A stretch of 44,457 nt of DNA from Lewinella cohaerens DSM 23179 (lineage in GTDB: Bacteria > Bacteroidota > Bacteroidia > Chitinophagales > Saprospiraceae), in contig NZ_KB903576.1 of NCBI RefSeq assembly GCF_000379805.1, positions 80,112 to 124,568 on the forward strand, given 5' to 3'. Shown here piece by piece: positions 18,131 to 27,311 of the stretch. The notes under the pieces are model-generated. The model ran no database searches. It saw only the letters and a program-made list of their open reading frames with translations, and was not told the origin of the DNA. The number at the start of each line of letters is the position of its first letter. Positions within the stretch are counted from its first letter, which is position 1. The position numbers and the translations under genes were made by a program.

Positions 18131-19384
18131 TTAGTTAGTTCCAAAAAGACTCAATTGATTACTGATGGTTTTGGCGCGTTTGGGTTGGGTAATCTCTTTT
18201 CGGATCGCCTCAGGATACAAGCCCAGGTGGCTGAAGTTTTTATCAGCACATTTTAGGAAATACCTCGCACGCTTCAGTACGATCCCCATTTTTTTGAGGT
18301 GCTCATAGCGGAGCTGCCCATGTCGTCGAGCCGCCACAATTTTGCGTGCTGATTTTACACCCACGCCAGGTATTCTTAAGATCACCTCGTAAGGCGCCTG
18401 ATTGACATCGATAGGGAAAAGCTGTGGATGCCGCAGGGCGTAGGCCATTTTAGGGTCTACCTCCAAATCAAGGTCCGGGTATTGCTGGTCCACAATTTCA
18501 TCTACCTTGAAACCGTAAAATCGCAGCAGCCAGTCGGCCTGATATAGTCGGTTTTCTCTGATCAGTGGCGGTTGGCGCAAAGCAGGTAGGCGTTGGTCTT
18601 CACTGATTGGGATGTAGCCCGAATAGTAGACCCTGCGCAAACTTTGCTCGGCATAGAGGCTGTCTGCCAAGTTCAAAATATGCAAGTCATTTTCAGGAGT
18701 AGCACCAATCACTAGCTGCGTACTTTGCCCTGCTGGCGCGAAACTCGGGGTTGATCTTATTCTCTTCTTTTCCTCCCTATGGCCCACAATCGCGCCCTTG
18801 AGATAATTCATCGGCTGGTACACATCGGCATAATTTTTCTCGGGAGCCACTTTTTTTAGACTCATTTCCGAAGGGATTTCCAGGTTTACACTGAGCCGAT
18901 CGGCATACAAGCCCGCTTCGTGAATGAGTTCATCACTAGCACCCGGAATAGCCTTCAGGTGGATGTAGCCATTGAATTTGTGTTCCGTACGTAAAACCTT
19001 GGCAATACGCACAAGCCGTTCCATGGTGTAGTCCGAATTTTTGAAAATACCAGAGCTTAGGAATAGCCCTTCAATATAGTTGCGCCGATAAAAATTGATG
19101 GTAAGATCAACAACTTCCTGTACCGTAAATGCCGCCCGTTTTACATCGTTACTTTTGCGGCTCACACAGTACGCACAATCGAAAATACAGTGATTGGTGA
19201 GCAATACCTTCAGCAAAGAAACACAACGGCCATCTTCGGTATAACTATGGCAGATACCCATCCCCGTGGCATTACCCAGCCCGTCTTTGGTGTTTTTTCG
19301 CTTGCTACCACTCGAAGAGCAAGACACATCATATTTGGCCGCATCCGCCAGTATTTCCAGCTTTTCCTTTACACGTTCATTCAT
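18131..19384 (-). CDS. Radical-SAM putative DNA modification/repair protein (TIGR03916-type)
   Basis: The 417-residue protein carries the radical-SAM cluster motif CIFDCAYC (Cys66, Cys70, Cys73) that binds a [4Fe-4S] cluster and SAM. Upstream Cys residues (Cys22, Cys45, Cys54) could hold additional iron or zinc. A C-terminal helix-hairpin-helix, LRIPGVGVKSARKIV (~345-360), fits DNA binding. These features match the family paired with TIGR03915 proteins. The reaction is unknown; a radical-based lesion reversal or base modification is a fair inference. It is the first gene of a two-gene operon with the DUF4130 gene. The start is the second-position ATG in a GTAAATGAATG context. Confidence 0.9.
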   Translation of the reverse strand: MNERVKEKLEILADAAKYDVSCSSSGSKRKNTKDGLGNATGMGICHSYTEDGRCVSLLKVLLTNHCIFDCAYCVSRKSNDVKRAAFTVQEVVDLTINFYRRNYIEGLFLSSGIFKNSDYTMERLVRIAKVLRTEHKFNGYIHLKAIPGASDELIHEAGLYADRLSVNLEIPSEMSLKKVAPEKNYADVYQPMNYLKGAIVGHREEKKRIRSTPSFAPAGQSTQLVIGATPENDLHILNLADSLYAEQSLRRVYYSGYIPISEDQRLPALRQPPLIRENRLYQADWLLRFYGFKVDEIVDQQYPDLDLEVDPKMAYALRHPQLFPIDVNQAPYEVILRIPGVGVKSARKIVAARRHGQLRYEHLKKMGIVLKRARYFLKCADKNFSHLGLYPEAIRKEITQPKRAKTISNQLSLFGTN

Positions 19385-19515
19385 TTACTGCCGCATTTTT
19401 GCACATAACTAACAGTAAATTTAATATGATAAATTTATTAAAACAATTTATTTGATATTATTTGTGTTTTTTTGTTGCGCGTTTATCGTTTATCCGTCAA
19501 ATAAGGAGGTTTTTT

Positions 19516-19680
19516 GGGCCATGCCTTCTCCCGACTGCATCAGTCGGGAGAAGGCACCAGGCTGTCTGGTCGCTGTCGCTTCCGGCCATCCCTCGTCCTT
19601 GTTCCGATGGAAGATCGGAAGGCACCGAGCTCTGGCCTAAAGGCCTTCGCTATTTGTCCCTGCAAGGGCGTCAATCATCC
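19516..19680. repeat. GGGCCATGC palindromic repeat, copy 1
   Basis: GGGCCATGC leads into a perfect 15-bp stem (19523-19537 with 19541-19555, loop CAT), then GGCACCAGGCTGTC. Smaller hairpins follow: TTCCGAT/ATCGGAA near 19602 and GGCCT/AGGCC near 19634. The left end and the post-hairpin CAGGCT-TC segment recur at 24589-24700. The right end overlaps the last codons of the SDR gene on the other strand, so the repeat seems to supply its stop codon. An AT-rich stretch at 19400-19460 separates it from the radical-SAM start. Confidence 0.75.
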
Positions 19681-21070
19681 CGTTGAAGATAAACCCATGA
19701 AAGGGTAAAACTGTATACCAGTACAATCTACCCCAAATGCCTTTAGGACGGAAAGTAGCGGTCTGCACCAGCTTGCCCTCTTTGAGGTTAAACTCCAGCC
19801 AGGCTTCTCCTGGTAGCAACATCTCTGCAAAAAGCATCAGCCGTCCTTCTTCTTTATCGGCATAGAGCACCCGCCAAAAGTCGAGTGCATCTCCTACCGA
19901 TAGCTGGTCATGGTGGGTACGGCCTCTTCGCAATCCTACACCTCCGGCGAGCTTATCCAGGTAGCCACGAATTTTCCACAGCCAGTCGCCATAATACCAG
20001 CCGGTTTGCCCCCCAATTTGCCAGATTCGGTCCAAGGCTTTTTGCGGCTCTTTTACGGCACGAGTGCGCTTGTCCACAAAGCACCCGTAGGTAGGGACAT
20101 TAATGTAATCGGAAAAATTATTGTCCAACAAACCACTAGAGAGGGCATCAGTCCAGCTGGAGATAATTTCGTTTTTCTGAATTTTCTGGAAGGTACGTTC
20201 CAGTGCTACTTGGTAGGGTAGGGGCTCAATGCCGAGCAATTCTGATAGCCTATTGTCTTTTGCTACCACTTCTATCTTCATGCTGTTTACGAGGGCCACG
20301 GCCAGGGGATAGGAGGTAGAAGTAATAAAATAGAGCCAATAAGAAGACAGTCGTGGTGTCATTACGGGCACTGTGAAAATATACCGTTTGAACCCTCTTA
20401 CCTTGGCATAGCCCAGTAGCATCTCTTTATAGTTAAGTACGTCTGGCCCGCCAATGTCAAAACTCTGACCATAGGTGCGTTCATCAAGCAGGCTTTTCCA
20501 TAAAAAGTCAATCACATCACGGATACCAATAGGTTGGCAGCGGGTTTTGAGCCACTTAGGGGCGATCATCACGGGCAGCTTTTCTGCCAAATCTCTCATG
20601 ATCTCAAACGAAGCACTACCTGATCCGATAATGATGCCGGCTCGTAAGGTCGTCAGCTCATAATTCCCTTTGCTCAATTCATCTTCTACCGCTTTACGCG
20701 ATGCTAAATGTTTCGATAGGCTGTCGTCATTGACGATCCCGCTGAGGTAGATGACTTGTTGCAGGTTGGTTGTAGCTACCGCCTCCCGAAAGTTGGTCGC
20801 ACATTGCAACTCTAAACTAGAAAAATCATCATTTCCAGACATGGAGTGGATCAAGTAATAGGCTCCGTCAATGTCTGTTGGGATTTTAGTAAGCGTTTCT
20901 GCTTTTAGAAAGTCTACTTCAATGACACTCACTTGGTCGGCAATGTTCTGTGGAACATCAAAACGCTTGGCGTCTCGTACGCAACAAACAAGGTGGTGGC
21001 CATCCTTTGCAAGTACGGGAAGAAGTCGCTGGCCAATGTAGCCTGTTACGCCAGTAAGTAAGATGCGCAT
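19637..21070 (-). CDS. SDR-family NAD(P)-binding protein with DUF2867 C-terminal domain
   Basis: The 477-residue protein has an atypical SDR domain at residues 1-300: GVTGYIGQRLL is the glycine-rich cofactor motif and YLIHSMSG, VYLSGIV and LRAGIIIGSGS are core strands. A DUF2867 domain at ~320-470 has DRIWQIGGQTGWYYGDWLW, then LRRGR and GDALDFWRV, and PFHGFIFNGM near the end. Homologues are NAD(P)-binding epimerase-like proteins of unknown substrate, possibly acting on lipid or quinone rings. The final ~12 residues are encoded by the edge of a dispersed palindromic repeat, so the natural C-terminus may have been replaced. Confidence 0.88.
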   Translation of the reverse strand: MRILLTGVTGYIGQRLLPVLAKDGHHLVCCVRDAKRFDVPQNIADQVSVIEVDFLKAETLTKIPTDIDGAYYLIHSMSGNDDFSSLELQCATNFREAVATTNLQQVIYLSGIVNDDSLSKHLASRKAVEDELSKGNYELTTLRAGIIIGSGSASFEIMRDLAEKLPVMIAPKWLKTRCQPIGIRDVIDFLWKSLLDERTYGQSFDIGGPDVLNYKEMLLGYAKVRGFKRYIFTVPVMTPRLSSYWLYFITSTSYPLAVALVNSMKIEVVAKDNRLSELLGIEPLPYQVALERTFQKIQKNEIISSWTDALSSGLLDNNFSDYINVPTYGCFVDKRTRAVKEPQKALDRIWQIGGQTGWYYGDWLWKIRGYLDKLAGGVGLRRGRTHHDQLSVGDALDFWRVLYADKEEGRLMLFAEMLLPGEAWLEFNLKEGKLVQTATFRPKGIWGRLYWYTVLPFHGFIFNGMIDALAGTNSEGL

Positions 21071-21133
21071 AGAAGCTGAAAGTATTGATATGCTGTTATA
21101 ATCTCAAAACAGCTCACTTTGTTTTGAATTTCT

Positions 21134-24100
21134 TTATTCTTTAAACCCATCAGGCCGCTTCCAACGTACTGGCGCAGCGGGCTCTTCAGGCAGTTCAAAA
21201 GTCTCCTGTTCCAGCATCTTCAATGCCTCTGTGACAGCGCGCTCCAATTGAGGATCACGCCCTGCCAGCACTGCCTTAGGGTCTTGGATCACTTCGATAT
21301 TTGGCGCAACACCCTCGCCCTCCACTGCCCACTCACCGTTGGTGTCAAAGAAGCCACCACGGGGAGCAACCATGCGGCCACCGTCCACAAAACGCGGCGT
21401 ATCCCAGGTGCCTACCAAGCCACCCCAGGTGCGGGTACCGATCAGCGGACCTATACCTTTGGCCTTAAACATATAGGGTAGGAGGTCGCCACCCGATCCG
21501 GCACGTTCGTTGATCAGCATCACTTTTGGCCCCCAAATGCCGGCCATCGGCGTGGTCCAGGGGCGACGGTCATTGGCCTTGCTGTTGAAGTAACCAAAGA
21601 GCGTACGCGACATCACATCAATCATGTAATCGGCTGCCGATCCACCACCGTTGTTGCGCTCGTCGATGATGACGCCTTTCTTGTCTTGTTGGGCAAAATA
21701 ATAGCGATTGAAGGAGGTGAATCCACCATTGCCAGTATTGGGCACGTACACGTAGGCGAGCTTGCCGCCCGAGAGTTCGTCTACCTTACGGCGATTGCCC
21801 TCTATCCAGTCCCAATAGCGGAGACGGCGTTCACTGGAAACGGGTTTTACCAGCAGGTCACGACTATCGTCACCAGTGGCGGTATTAGCCACGGTGATAG
21901 TGATCGCCCGGTTGCTGGTTTGCTCAAACAGTTGGTAAATATTGGTGTTTGCGTCTAAACTGACCCCATTAACAGCCAAGAGATAATCACCCGGTTTAAC
22001 ATTTAATCCCGGCAGATGAAGGGGGGCTTTCACATCAGGGTTCCATTGCTCACCAGTGTAGATTTTGGCAATTTGGTAATGCCCGTTTTGTACCTTGTAA
22101 TCACAACCCAACAGCCCCACGGGCACCCGGTCTGTATCCGGGAAATCGCCGCCGCTAACATACGAATGTCCAATCGCTACCTCACCACTCATGATATCTA
22201 CCACATAGTTCAGGTCCGTACGGTGGCGAACGTGGTCAATCCAAGGCGCATACCACTCGTAGACCTTGTCCCAAGGGGCACCATGCACATTGTCTACGTA
22301 CAGAAAGTCGCGCATATAGCGCCAGCCTTCCCTGAAAATCTGGTGGTATTCCGCCTGTGGGTCTACGGCGATTTTTAAGTCCGCATTCACTTTCCCGTCG
22401 CCTGGTTTAGGTTTGCTTTTGGTGGATACAATGTGCCAATTGCTGGTTTGGTAAAGGAGGTGTGAGCCATCACTACTGGTAATGAAATTTCTAACACCGG
22501 TCAGGAATTCTTCTTTCTCATGCCCTTCCAACTTGTACTTGTGTACGGTAGCTCCTTGTGCCCCTGGAACACTTTCAAAGAGGAATACCTCATTGGCAGT
22601 GCCAGCTTCCAGGCTCATGTAATTGCCAGTAGGCACACTCAGTGCAACGGTTCTACCGAATAATCCATCGCGATCAATGCTTACTGTAATTTCCTTATCG
22701 GCATCTTTCTCTTTTTGGTCTTCGCTCTCCTTGTCAACAGGTTCTTCGTCGCTTTTTTCCAAGGTTGGTCCTTCTGTCGTTGAGGAAAGCACGAGGCAGT
22801 ACAAGCTACGATTGACGGCGGGATCATAAGAACTCATATCCAACCAGCCGGAATTCAGGCCATAATCGGTACTGGCTAAAAAGTAAAGGTACTTCCCCCC
22901 TTTGTCCCAGACGGGCGTAACCACATCAGCCATGCCATCAGAAAGCTGAATGCGTTCGCCTGTTTCTACCTGGAAAGCGAAGGCAGCTTTGAAATGACTT
23001 TCCAGCTGTTTGGCGTAAGCCAACCACTTGCTATCTGGCGACCACACAGGGTTCATCGCTCTGTTGGGGTGCGCGTAGCGGTCAGTGTCCACTGCTTTTA
23101 CATCGCTAGTTGTGAGATCCAGGCACCATATATTATAGTCGGTATCGGTATAGGCAATATACCGCCCATCTGGCGACCAAACCGGCTTAAAATAGAAGGT
23201 AGGATTGGGTAGGGGATAGGTCTTGAGGAGTTTACCCTGCTGATCTGCCAGCTGTAGTTGGTATTCTCCGCTTACATCCGAAAACCAGGCCACTTGATCG
23301 CCTTTGGGCGACCATACCGGGTTGCGGTCGGCAGCCCCGGAGTTGTTGGTGAGGTTGCGCCAGCTACCATTTTCTTTAGGAACGGTAAAGATTTCTCCCC
23401 GGTGTTCCAGGATTACGCGCTGGCCGCTTGGCGAGAGTTGGGGGTTGTCCCAATCACGGGCAGAAACGTCCTCCCAGCGAGGGCGGGCAAAGGTTTGGTC
23501 CCCTTTCACCTCTATGGCGATCTGGGTACTTTCTTTGGTTGTTGGATTTAGCAGATGGAGGTAGCCCCCTTGTTCATACACCAGGGCATCTGACCCGGCA
23601 TCAAGGCTTTTTACATCGTACTTTTTATGGAAGGTAATTTGCGCTTCGGTGCCATTGGCAGGATCGTACATCCAGATATTACTGGCCAGGTCTCTTTCCG
23701 AGAGGTAGTAGATTTTGCCATCTTTCCAAACGGGGTCAAGGTGCCGTTCTTGGGTCGGTTGTGGGGTGCGAGTAAGTTCTTTGGTCTTGAGGTCTACAAT
23801 CCAGATGGGCATGGCCTGCCCGCCGCGGTAATTGCGCCATTCAGGATCCCAGGAAGTGATGGGGGTGTAGGCAAGATACTGTCCATTGGCGGAAATTTCG
23901 CCGTAAGCGGCACGGGGTATTTCCAGTGCTACAGGTAGTCCGCCTTTGGGCGAAACGGTATACAGTTTATTGGTTTGGGTCGGTTTACCTTCCCTGCCAG
24001 AGCGAAAAAGCACCTGCCCATCGGGTGTCCATCCGGTGACAAAATCACCGCCGGGGTGCCAGGTAAGCCTTTGCGGATCACCACCTTCAGCAGGAATGAC

Positions 24101-24361
24101 ATAGACATCGGTATTGCCGTCATACGCTGCGGTAAAGGCAATCCACTGCTCGTCGGGAGAGAAGTGTGGTAAGGACTCATACCCTTCGTGAGTAGTGAGC
24201 CGGATGGCTGTTCCTCCTGCACGGTCTGCTTTCCAGAGGTCATTGGCGTAGACGAAAACCACGTGGTCTTGGCTTAGTGTCGGCTGTCGAAGGAGTTGGG
24301 TACCTTGGCCAGCTAAGGAGCAAAAGGTGAGGGCGAATAAGAGACTGTACAGCAGTTTCAT
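21134..24361 (-). CDS. Tricorn-like S41 peptidase
   Basis: At 1075 residues this matches the exported tricorn homologues of Bacteroidota. A signal peptide (1-18) is followed by WD40-like/PD40 propeller repeats (H.SPDEQWIAF, WTPDGQVLF, WSPKGDQVAWF, WSPDGRYIAYT, WSPDSKWLAYA). An acidic linker lies near 540-570. A tricorn C1 region and PDZ domain (GLNVKPGDYLLAVNGV) come next, then the S41 core. Candidate catalytic residues are the His in IGHSYVSGGD, the Ser in NERAGSGGD and the Glu in VEGEGVAPN. Such enzymes degrade oligopeptides; the signal peptide places this one in the periplasm or cell envelope. The upstream gap holds a palindromic repeat. Confidence 0.9.
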   Translation of the reverse strand: MKLLYSLLFALTFCSLAGQGTQLLRQPTLSQDHVVFVYANDLWKADRAGGTAIRLTTHEGYESLPHFSPDEQWIAFTAAYDGNTDVYVIPAEGGDPQRLTWHPGGDFVTGWTPDGQVLFRSGREGKPTQTNKLYTVSPKGGLPVALEIPRAAYGEISANGQYLAYTPITSWDPEWRNYRGGQAMPIWIVDLKTKELTRTPQPTQERHLDPVWKDGKIYYLSERDLASNIWMYDPANGTEAQITFHKKYDVKSLDAGSDALVYEQGGYLHLLNPTTKESTQIAIEVKGDQTFARPRWEDVSARDWDNPQLSPSGQRVILEHRGEIFTVPKENGSWRNLTNNSGAADRNPVWSPKGDQVAWFSDVSGEYQLQLADQQGKLLKTYPLPNPTFYFKPVWSPDGRYIAYTDTDYNIWCLDLTTSDVKAVDTDRYAHPNRAMNPVWSPDSKWLAYAKQLESHFKAAFAFQVETGERIQLSDGMADVVTPVWDKGGKYLYFLASTDYGLNSGWLDMSSYDPAVNRSLYCLVLSSTTEGPTLEKSDEEPVDKESEDQKEKDADKEITVSIDRDGLFGRTVALSVPTGNYMSLEAGTANEVFLFESVPGAQGATVHKYKLEGHEKEEFLTGVRNFITSSDGSHLLYQTSNWHIVSTKSKPKPGDGKVNADLKIAVDPQAEYHQIFREGWRYMRDFLYVDNVHGAPWDKVYEWYAPWIDHVRHRTDLNYVVDIMSGEVAIGHSYVSGGDFPDTDRVPVGLLGCDYKVQNGHYQIAKIYTGEQWNPDVKAPLHLPGLNVKPGDYLLAVNGVSLDANTNIYQLFEQTSNRAITITVANTATGDDSRDLLVKPVSSERRLRYWDWIEGNRRKVDELSGGKLAYVYVPNTGNGGFTSFNRYYFAQQDKKGVIIDERNNGGGSAADYMIDVMSRTLFGYFNSKANDRRPWTTPMAGIWGPKVMLINERAGSGGDLLPYMFKAKGIGPLIGTRTWGGLVGTWDTPRFVDGGRMVAPRGGFFDTNGEWAVEGEGVAPNIEVIQDPKAVLAGRDPQLERAVTEALKMLEQETFELPEEPAAPVRWKRPDGFKE

Positions 24362-24588
24362 GGATGGTAGGTTTTATTAGGAACAGCACGAAAATAAAAG
24401 CGATTTGGCTAACGCCGCTACTTCGTGGTCGCTTCGCGTCTACTGCGTGGTTGCTTTTCATAATAGTTGAAAACGGTTCATTTCAAACATTTTAATGATT
24501 TGAAAAGCTTGAAAAAAATCGTGTTTTATTTTCTGCGCAATATATGGTAAGCAAAATAAGGCAAAATATCTACTTTTAATGGGTTTAT

Positions 24589-24700
24589 GGGCCATGCGAT
24601 CTCCCGTCCCGACTAGAAAAGTCGGGACGGGATCGGCATCAGGCTATCCACAGCCCTTTGTCCTCCTCGTCCCTGCGGTGGGCTACGGCCTGCTGGTCTG
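24589..24700. repeat. GGGCCATGC palindromic repeat, copy 2, in a 524-bp gap
   Basis: GGGCCATGC is followed by CCCGTCCCGACT (24603-24614) paired with its exact complement at 24620-24631 over an AGAAA loop, then GGCATCAGGCTATC and a GC-rich tail. The stem sequence differs from copy 1 while the flanks agree. The rest of the gap 24362-24885, between the divergent tricorn and cupin starts, holds AT-rich DNA and a GTTGGTC/GACCAAC inverted repeat near 24800-24835. I see no gene in it. Confidence 0.7.
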
Positions 24701-24885
24701 CGCACTACTTTTTCAATAACAGTTGGAAGGAATCTTGCAGGTATCTTTCAACTTGATTGGATTCACAAAAAACGCGCACCGCTCCTGTTGGTCCCCGAAA
24801 CTAACAGGAAAATATCCCGCTGGTTCCCCGACCAACAATTAGGCAAATAATTGTTTTTTTGCTGTATATTCCTTGAAAACAAAAC

Positions 24886-25245
24886 ATGCCAACATTCACA
24901 ACCACAGAAGATTGCCCCGAATACTACTTCGAAGAACGCTGCTACATCCGAGAGCTGCTCAATAGTGAGCAAACGCCCGGCTTGTCGATTGCACAGGCCA
25001 GGGTATTGCCGGGCGTTACGACAGTATTGCACGCCTTGAAGGGCACCGAAGTTTACTACATCCTATCAGGGGAAGGAGTCGCCGAAGTAGGGGAGGAGCG
25101 CAGCACCGTCACCGCCGGGATGTTGGTGCATATTTTACCAGGAAAAGCGCAGTGTATCTATAACTCAGGAAAGGAAGATTTGGTGTTTTTGGCAATTTGT
25201 AGTCCCCGGTTTCTACCAGAGGATTATCAGTCACTGGGAGACTAG
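24886..25245 (+). CDS. Small cupin-domain protein
   Basis: This 119-residue single-domain cupin has motif 1 spread over VLPGVTTVLHAL to EVYYILSGEGVAEVG and motif 2 near VHILPGKAQCIYNSGKEDL. The usual metal set HxH..E..H is partly replaced: one His (HALKGTEVYY) and Glu remain, and the later His is in VHILPG. It may be a metal-dependent isomerase, dioxygenase or simple binding protein; none is identifiable. It converges with the pentapeptide-repeat gene, with only 6 bp between stops. Confidence 0.8.
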   Translation: MPTFTTTEDCPEYYFEERCYIRELLNSEQTPGLSIAQARVLPGVTTVLHALKGTEVYYILSGEGVAEVGEERSTVTAGMLVHILPGKAQCIYNSGKEDLVFLAICSPRFLPEDYQSLGD

Positions 25246-25251
25246 ATTTAG

Positions 25252-25827
25252 CTACCCCTCAATCCGAAGCTGATACTTTCCCAAAAGGCCAGCCAAGGAA
25301 TGGGCTGAAAACCGGGCTTGCTTGAGGTTGTTTTCTTCCGGATCAATCATGAAATTGTCGGCTGTTCGGAAATCTGCCCCTACCAAATTGGTGCGCGAAA
25401 AGACCGTTCCTTCCAGGTTCGTGCCAATAAATTCGGCTTTCTCCAAATCAGTTTGCGTAAAGTCGGTGCCTAATAGCTGGCAGTTTTCAAAGCGGGTACC
25501 TTTCATGGGCAGTGCCTCAAAAGAAGCCCAATTGAGTTGGCAACTCACAAATTCCACCTTAAAGCGGAAGGTCCGGCAACTCGAAAAGTGGATCCCTAAT
25601 AATTTACAATCGCGAAAGGTAACCTCCTGAAAAGCGGTGTCGACCATTTCTGCATTGCTCAGATCGCAGTCCTGGAATTCACAATCAGCAAAGCGAAATT
25701 CACGAAGATTACCACCACTGAATATACAGTTGATGAAGGTGCAGTCTTCATAATCACCTGCGGGCAAACTCTTAGTAGAGAAATCAATAGCCTTGTAGGT
25801 GGCATCCACAAAATAATTGTCAGGCAT
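25252..25827 (-). CDS. Pentapeptide-repeat protein (McbG/Qnr-like)
   Basis: The 191-residue protein consists largely of A(D/N)LXX-type pentapeptides, for example CTFINCIF, FRFADCEFQDCDLSNAEM and TDLEKAEFIGTNLEGTVF, which fold into a right-handed quadrilateral helix. The C-terminal DPEENNLKQARFSAHSLAGLL segment resembles the McbG-like family. The architecture mimics B-form DNA in Qnr and MfpA and can protect DNA gyrase; whether this protein does so cannot be judged from sequence. No toxin or bacteriocin gene is adjacent. No signal peptide is visible, so it is expected in the cytosol. Confidence 0.85.
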   Translation of the reverse strand: MPDNYFVDATYKAIDFSTKSLPAGDYEDCTFINCIFSGGNLREFRFADCEFQDCDLSNAEMVDTAFQEVTFRDCKLLGIHFSSCRTFRFKVEFVSCQLNWASFEALPMKGTRFENCQLLGTDFTQTDLEKAEFIGTNLEGTVFSRTNLVGADFRTADNFMIDPEENNLKQARFSAHSLAGLLGKYQLRIEG

Positions 25828-26092
25828 GATGATGTGCTGGCTTGAGAATAGAAAATAAACGTTATTCTTGTAAGATAAGTAAATCCTTTTTTATCTTTGT
25901 TGGGCAACTACTACAAAAGCGTACAGCCTGATTCTACAGGCCATTCTATTTGCGCTACTCCAACTTTATTTTATTTGGTTTTGAAACCAGTAACGTCTCT
26001 TGCGATAGGCGGACTAAGCAATAGCCCCGACAGCTTATTTTAGGGACAGCTAAGAAATATTTTTTTCATCATCTATTTAAACAACCTATACT

Positions 26093-26608
26093 ATGACCCG
26101 TTTACGTTTATTTGTATTGACTATTTTTTGTTGCGGCTTAGCTTTCAGTAGCCTGCAAGCCCAAGATTATCAGAAAGCCATTGGCTTACGTTTAGGCTAT
26201 CCTGCTTCGATCTCTTACAAGATGTTTCTTGGCAACTCCAATAACGCATTGGAAGCATTTGTTAACTATAGGTCTCAGAAAGTATTTTCTTATGGCTGGA
26301 CCCGAATTGGGGTAGGTGGTGCATATCAGGTGCATAACCCTATCAGTTCTGTTGATGGTTTGCAGTGGTACTATGGTGGCGGTGCTGCTATTTATTTCTG
26401 GAGTTATGATAACGACTTCTCTGGTTTTGAAGACGAGGCAAACTTATCGCTGGGAATTCAAGGCTATCTTGGTTTAGATTATAAGTTTGCCGGTGCTCCG
26501 GTAAACCTAAGTTTAGATTGGGTGCCGACCTTCTACATCAGTGGATATGGGGATGGCTTTGGTGCCGATAATGGGGCATTGAGTATTCGTTATACTTTTG
26601 AAGAATAG
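26093..26608 (+). CDS. Small outer-membrane beta-barrel protein, function unknown
   Basis: The protein has 171 residues with a signal peptide at 1-23 (ending LQAQ). The mature part alternates short Gly/aromatic-rich beta strands (IGLRLGYPASISYKMFL, LEAFVNYR, WTRIGVGGAYQV, LQWYYGGGAAIYFW, GIQGYLGLDYKF) and ends in an aromatic strand (LSIRYTFEE), consistent with an eight-stranded barrel. The family is common in Bacteroidota and uncharacterised. A hairpin terminator lies 12 bp past the stop and is shared with ribA on the other strand. Confidence 0.7.
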   Translation: MTRLRLFVLTIFCCGLAFSSLQAQDYQKAIGLRLGYPASISYKMFLGNSNNALEAFVNYRSQKVFSYGWTRIGVGGAYQVHNPISSVDGLQWYYGGGAAIYFWSYDNDFSGFEDEANLSLGIQGYLGLDYKFAGAPVNLSLDWVPTFYISGYGDGFGADNGALSIRYTFEE

Positions 26609-26620
26609 TCGCTTGATACC

Positions 26621-26667
26621 AAAAAAAATCCCGGGTGCTCTTGATTGAGCATCCGGGATTCTTTTTT
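26621..26667. terminator. Bidirectional terminator between the barrel gene and ribA
   Basis: AATCCCGGGTGCTC (26627-26640) pairs with 26647-26660 across TTGATT with one G-T pair. An A-run precedes it and a T-run (26662-26667) follows, so it serves both strands. The ribA stop codon overlaps the T-run. Confidence 0.85.
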
Positions 26668-27304
26668 AGAGCAAATCAAATAGGTGCCCCATATCTTCCT
26701 GCTTTGTCTTTAGGTAGCCTGCATTTTCGTCTTGAGGAGAAATAACAATGGGTTGCCGGGAAATGACTTCAATTATGGACTGATCTATGGCCTCTATTTT
26801 TTCTGGATTGTTGGTTAGTAAGTGGACTTGGCTCACACCCAAATCTTGTAGCATAGAAATTCCGATATCGTACTGTCGGGCGTCTACTTCAAGCCCCAGG
26901 TGTAAGTTGGCGTCAATGGTATTGAGTCCTTGGTCCTGTAATTGATAGGCTTTAAGTTTGTTGATGATACCAATACCCCTGCCTTCTTGCCGTAGATAAA
27001 GCAGGATACCGTTCTCTTTGGCAATACGATCTAATGCATAGTGGAGCTGTTCTCCACAGTCACAACGTTTCGAGCCAAATAAATCACCAGTGATGCATTC
27101 AGAATGTAGACGAATGAGGGTCGGTTTTCCCTCTTGATAGTCTTCATGAACGAGGGCTATATGGGGCATCCATTCCTCTTCTGTTTCCGCATAGGCCAGC
27201 ATTCGAAAATTACCCCAAGGTGTGGGGATGAGTGCTTCTGCCTGCCGCTTGAGGTGCTGTCCTGACATACTTGGATGCGTGATTACTTCCGCTTTACATT
27301 CCAT
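26666..27304 (-). CDS. ribA: GTP cyclohydrolase II
   Basis: The 212-residue enzyme converts GTP to the diaminopyrimidine that starts riboflavin synthesis, releasing formate and pyrophosphate. The zinc ligands Cys70, Cys81 and Cys83 are present (HSECITGDLFGSKRCDC), followed by LYLRQEGRGIGI, LKAYQLQDQGLNT and LLTNNPEKI, all hallmarks of the enzyme. It is the stand-alone form without a RibB (DHBP synthase) domain. The start codon lies only 7 bp from a 110-bp hairpin element, so its promoter or leader must lie within or beyond that element. No FMN-riboswitch motif is visible. Confidence 0.95.
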   Translation of the reverse strand: MECKAEVITHPSMSGQHLKRQAEALIPTPWGNFRMLAYAETEEEWMPHIALVHEDYQEGKPTLIRLHSECITGDLFGSKRCDCGEQLHYALDRIAKENGILLYLRQEGRGIGIINKLKAYQLQDQGLNTIDANLHLGLEVDARQYDIGISMLQDLGVSQVHLLTNNPEKIEAIDQSIIEVISRQPIVISPQDENAGYLKTKQEDMGHLFDLL

Positions 27305-27311
27305 GCGTATT

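Noticed and set aside
19452-19708. Three overlapping plus-strand open frames near 19.5 kb
   Set aside because: They are the read-through of a palindromic repeat and the antisense of the SDR gene end.
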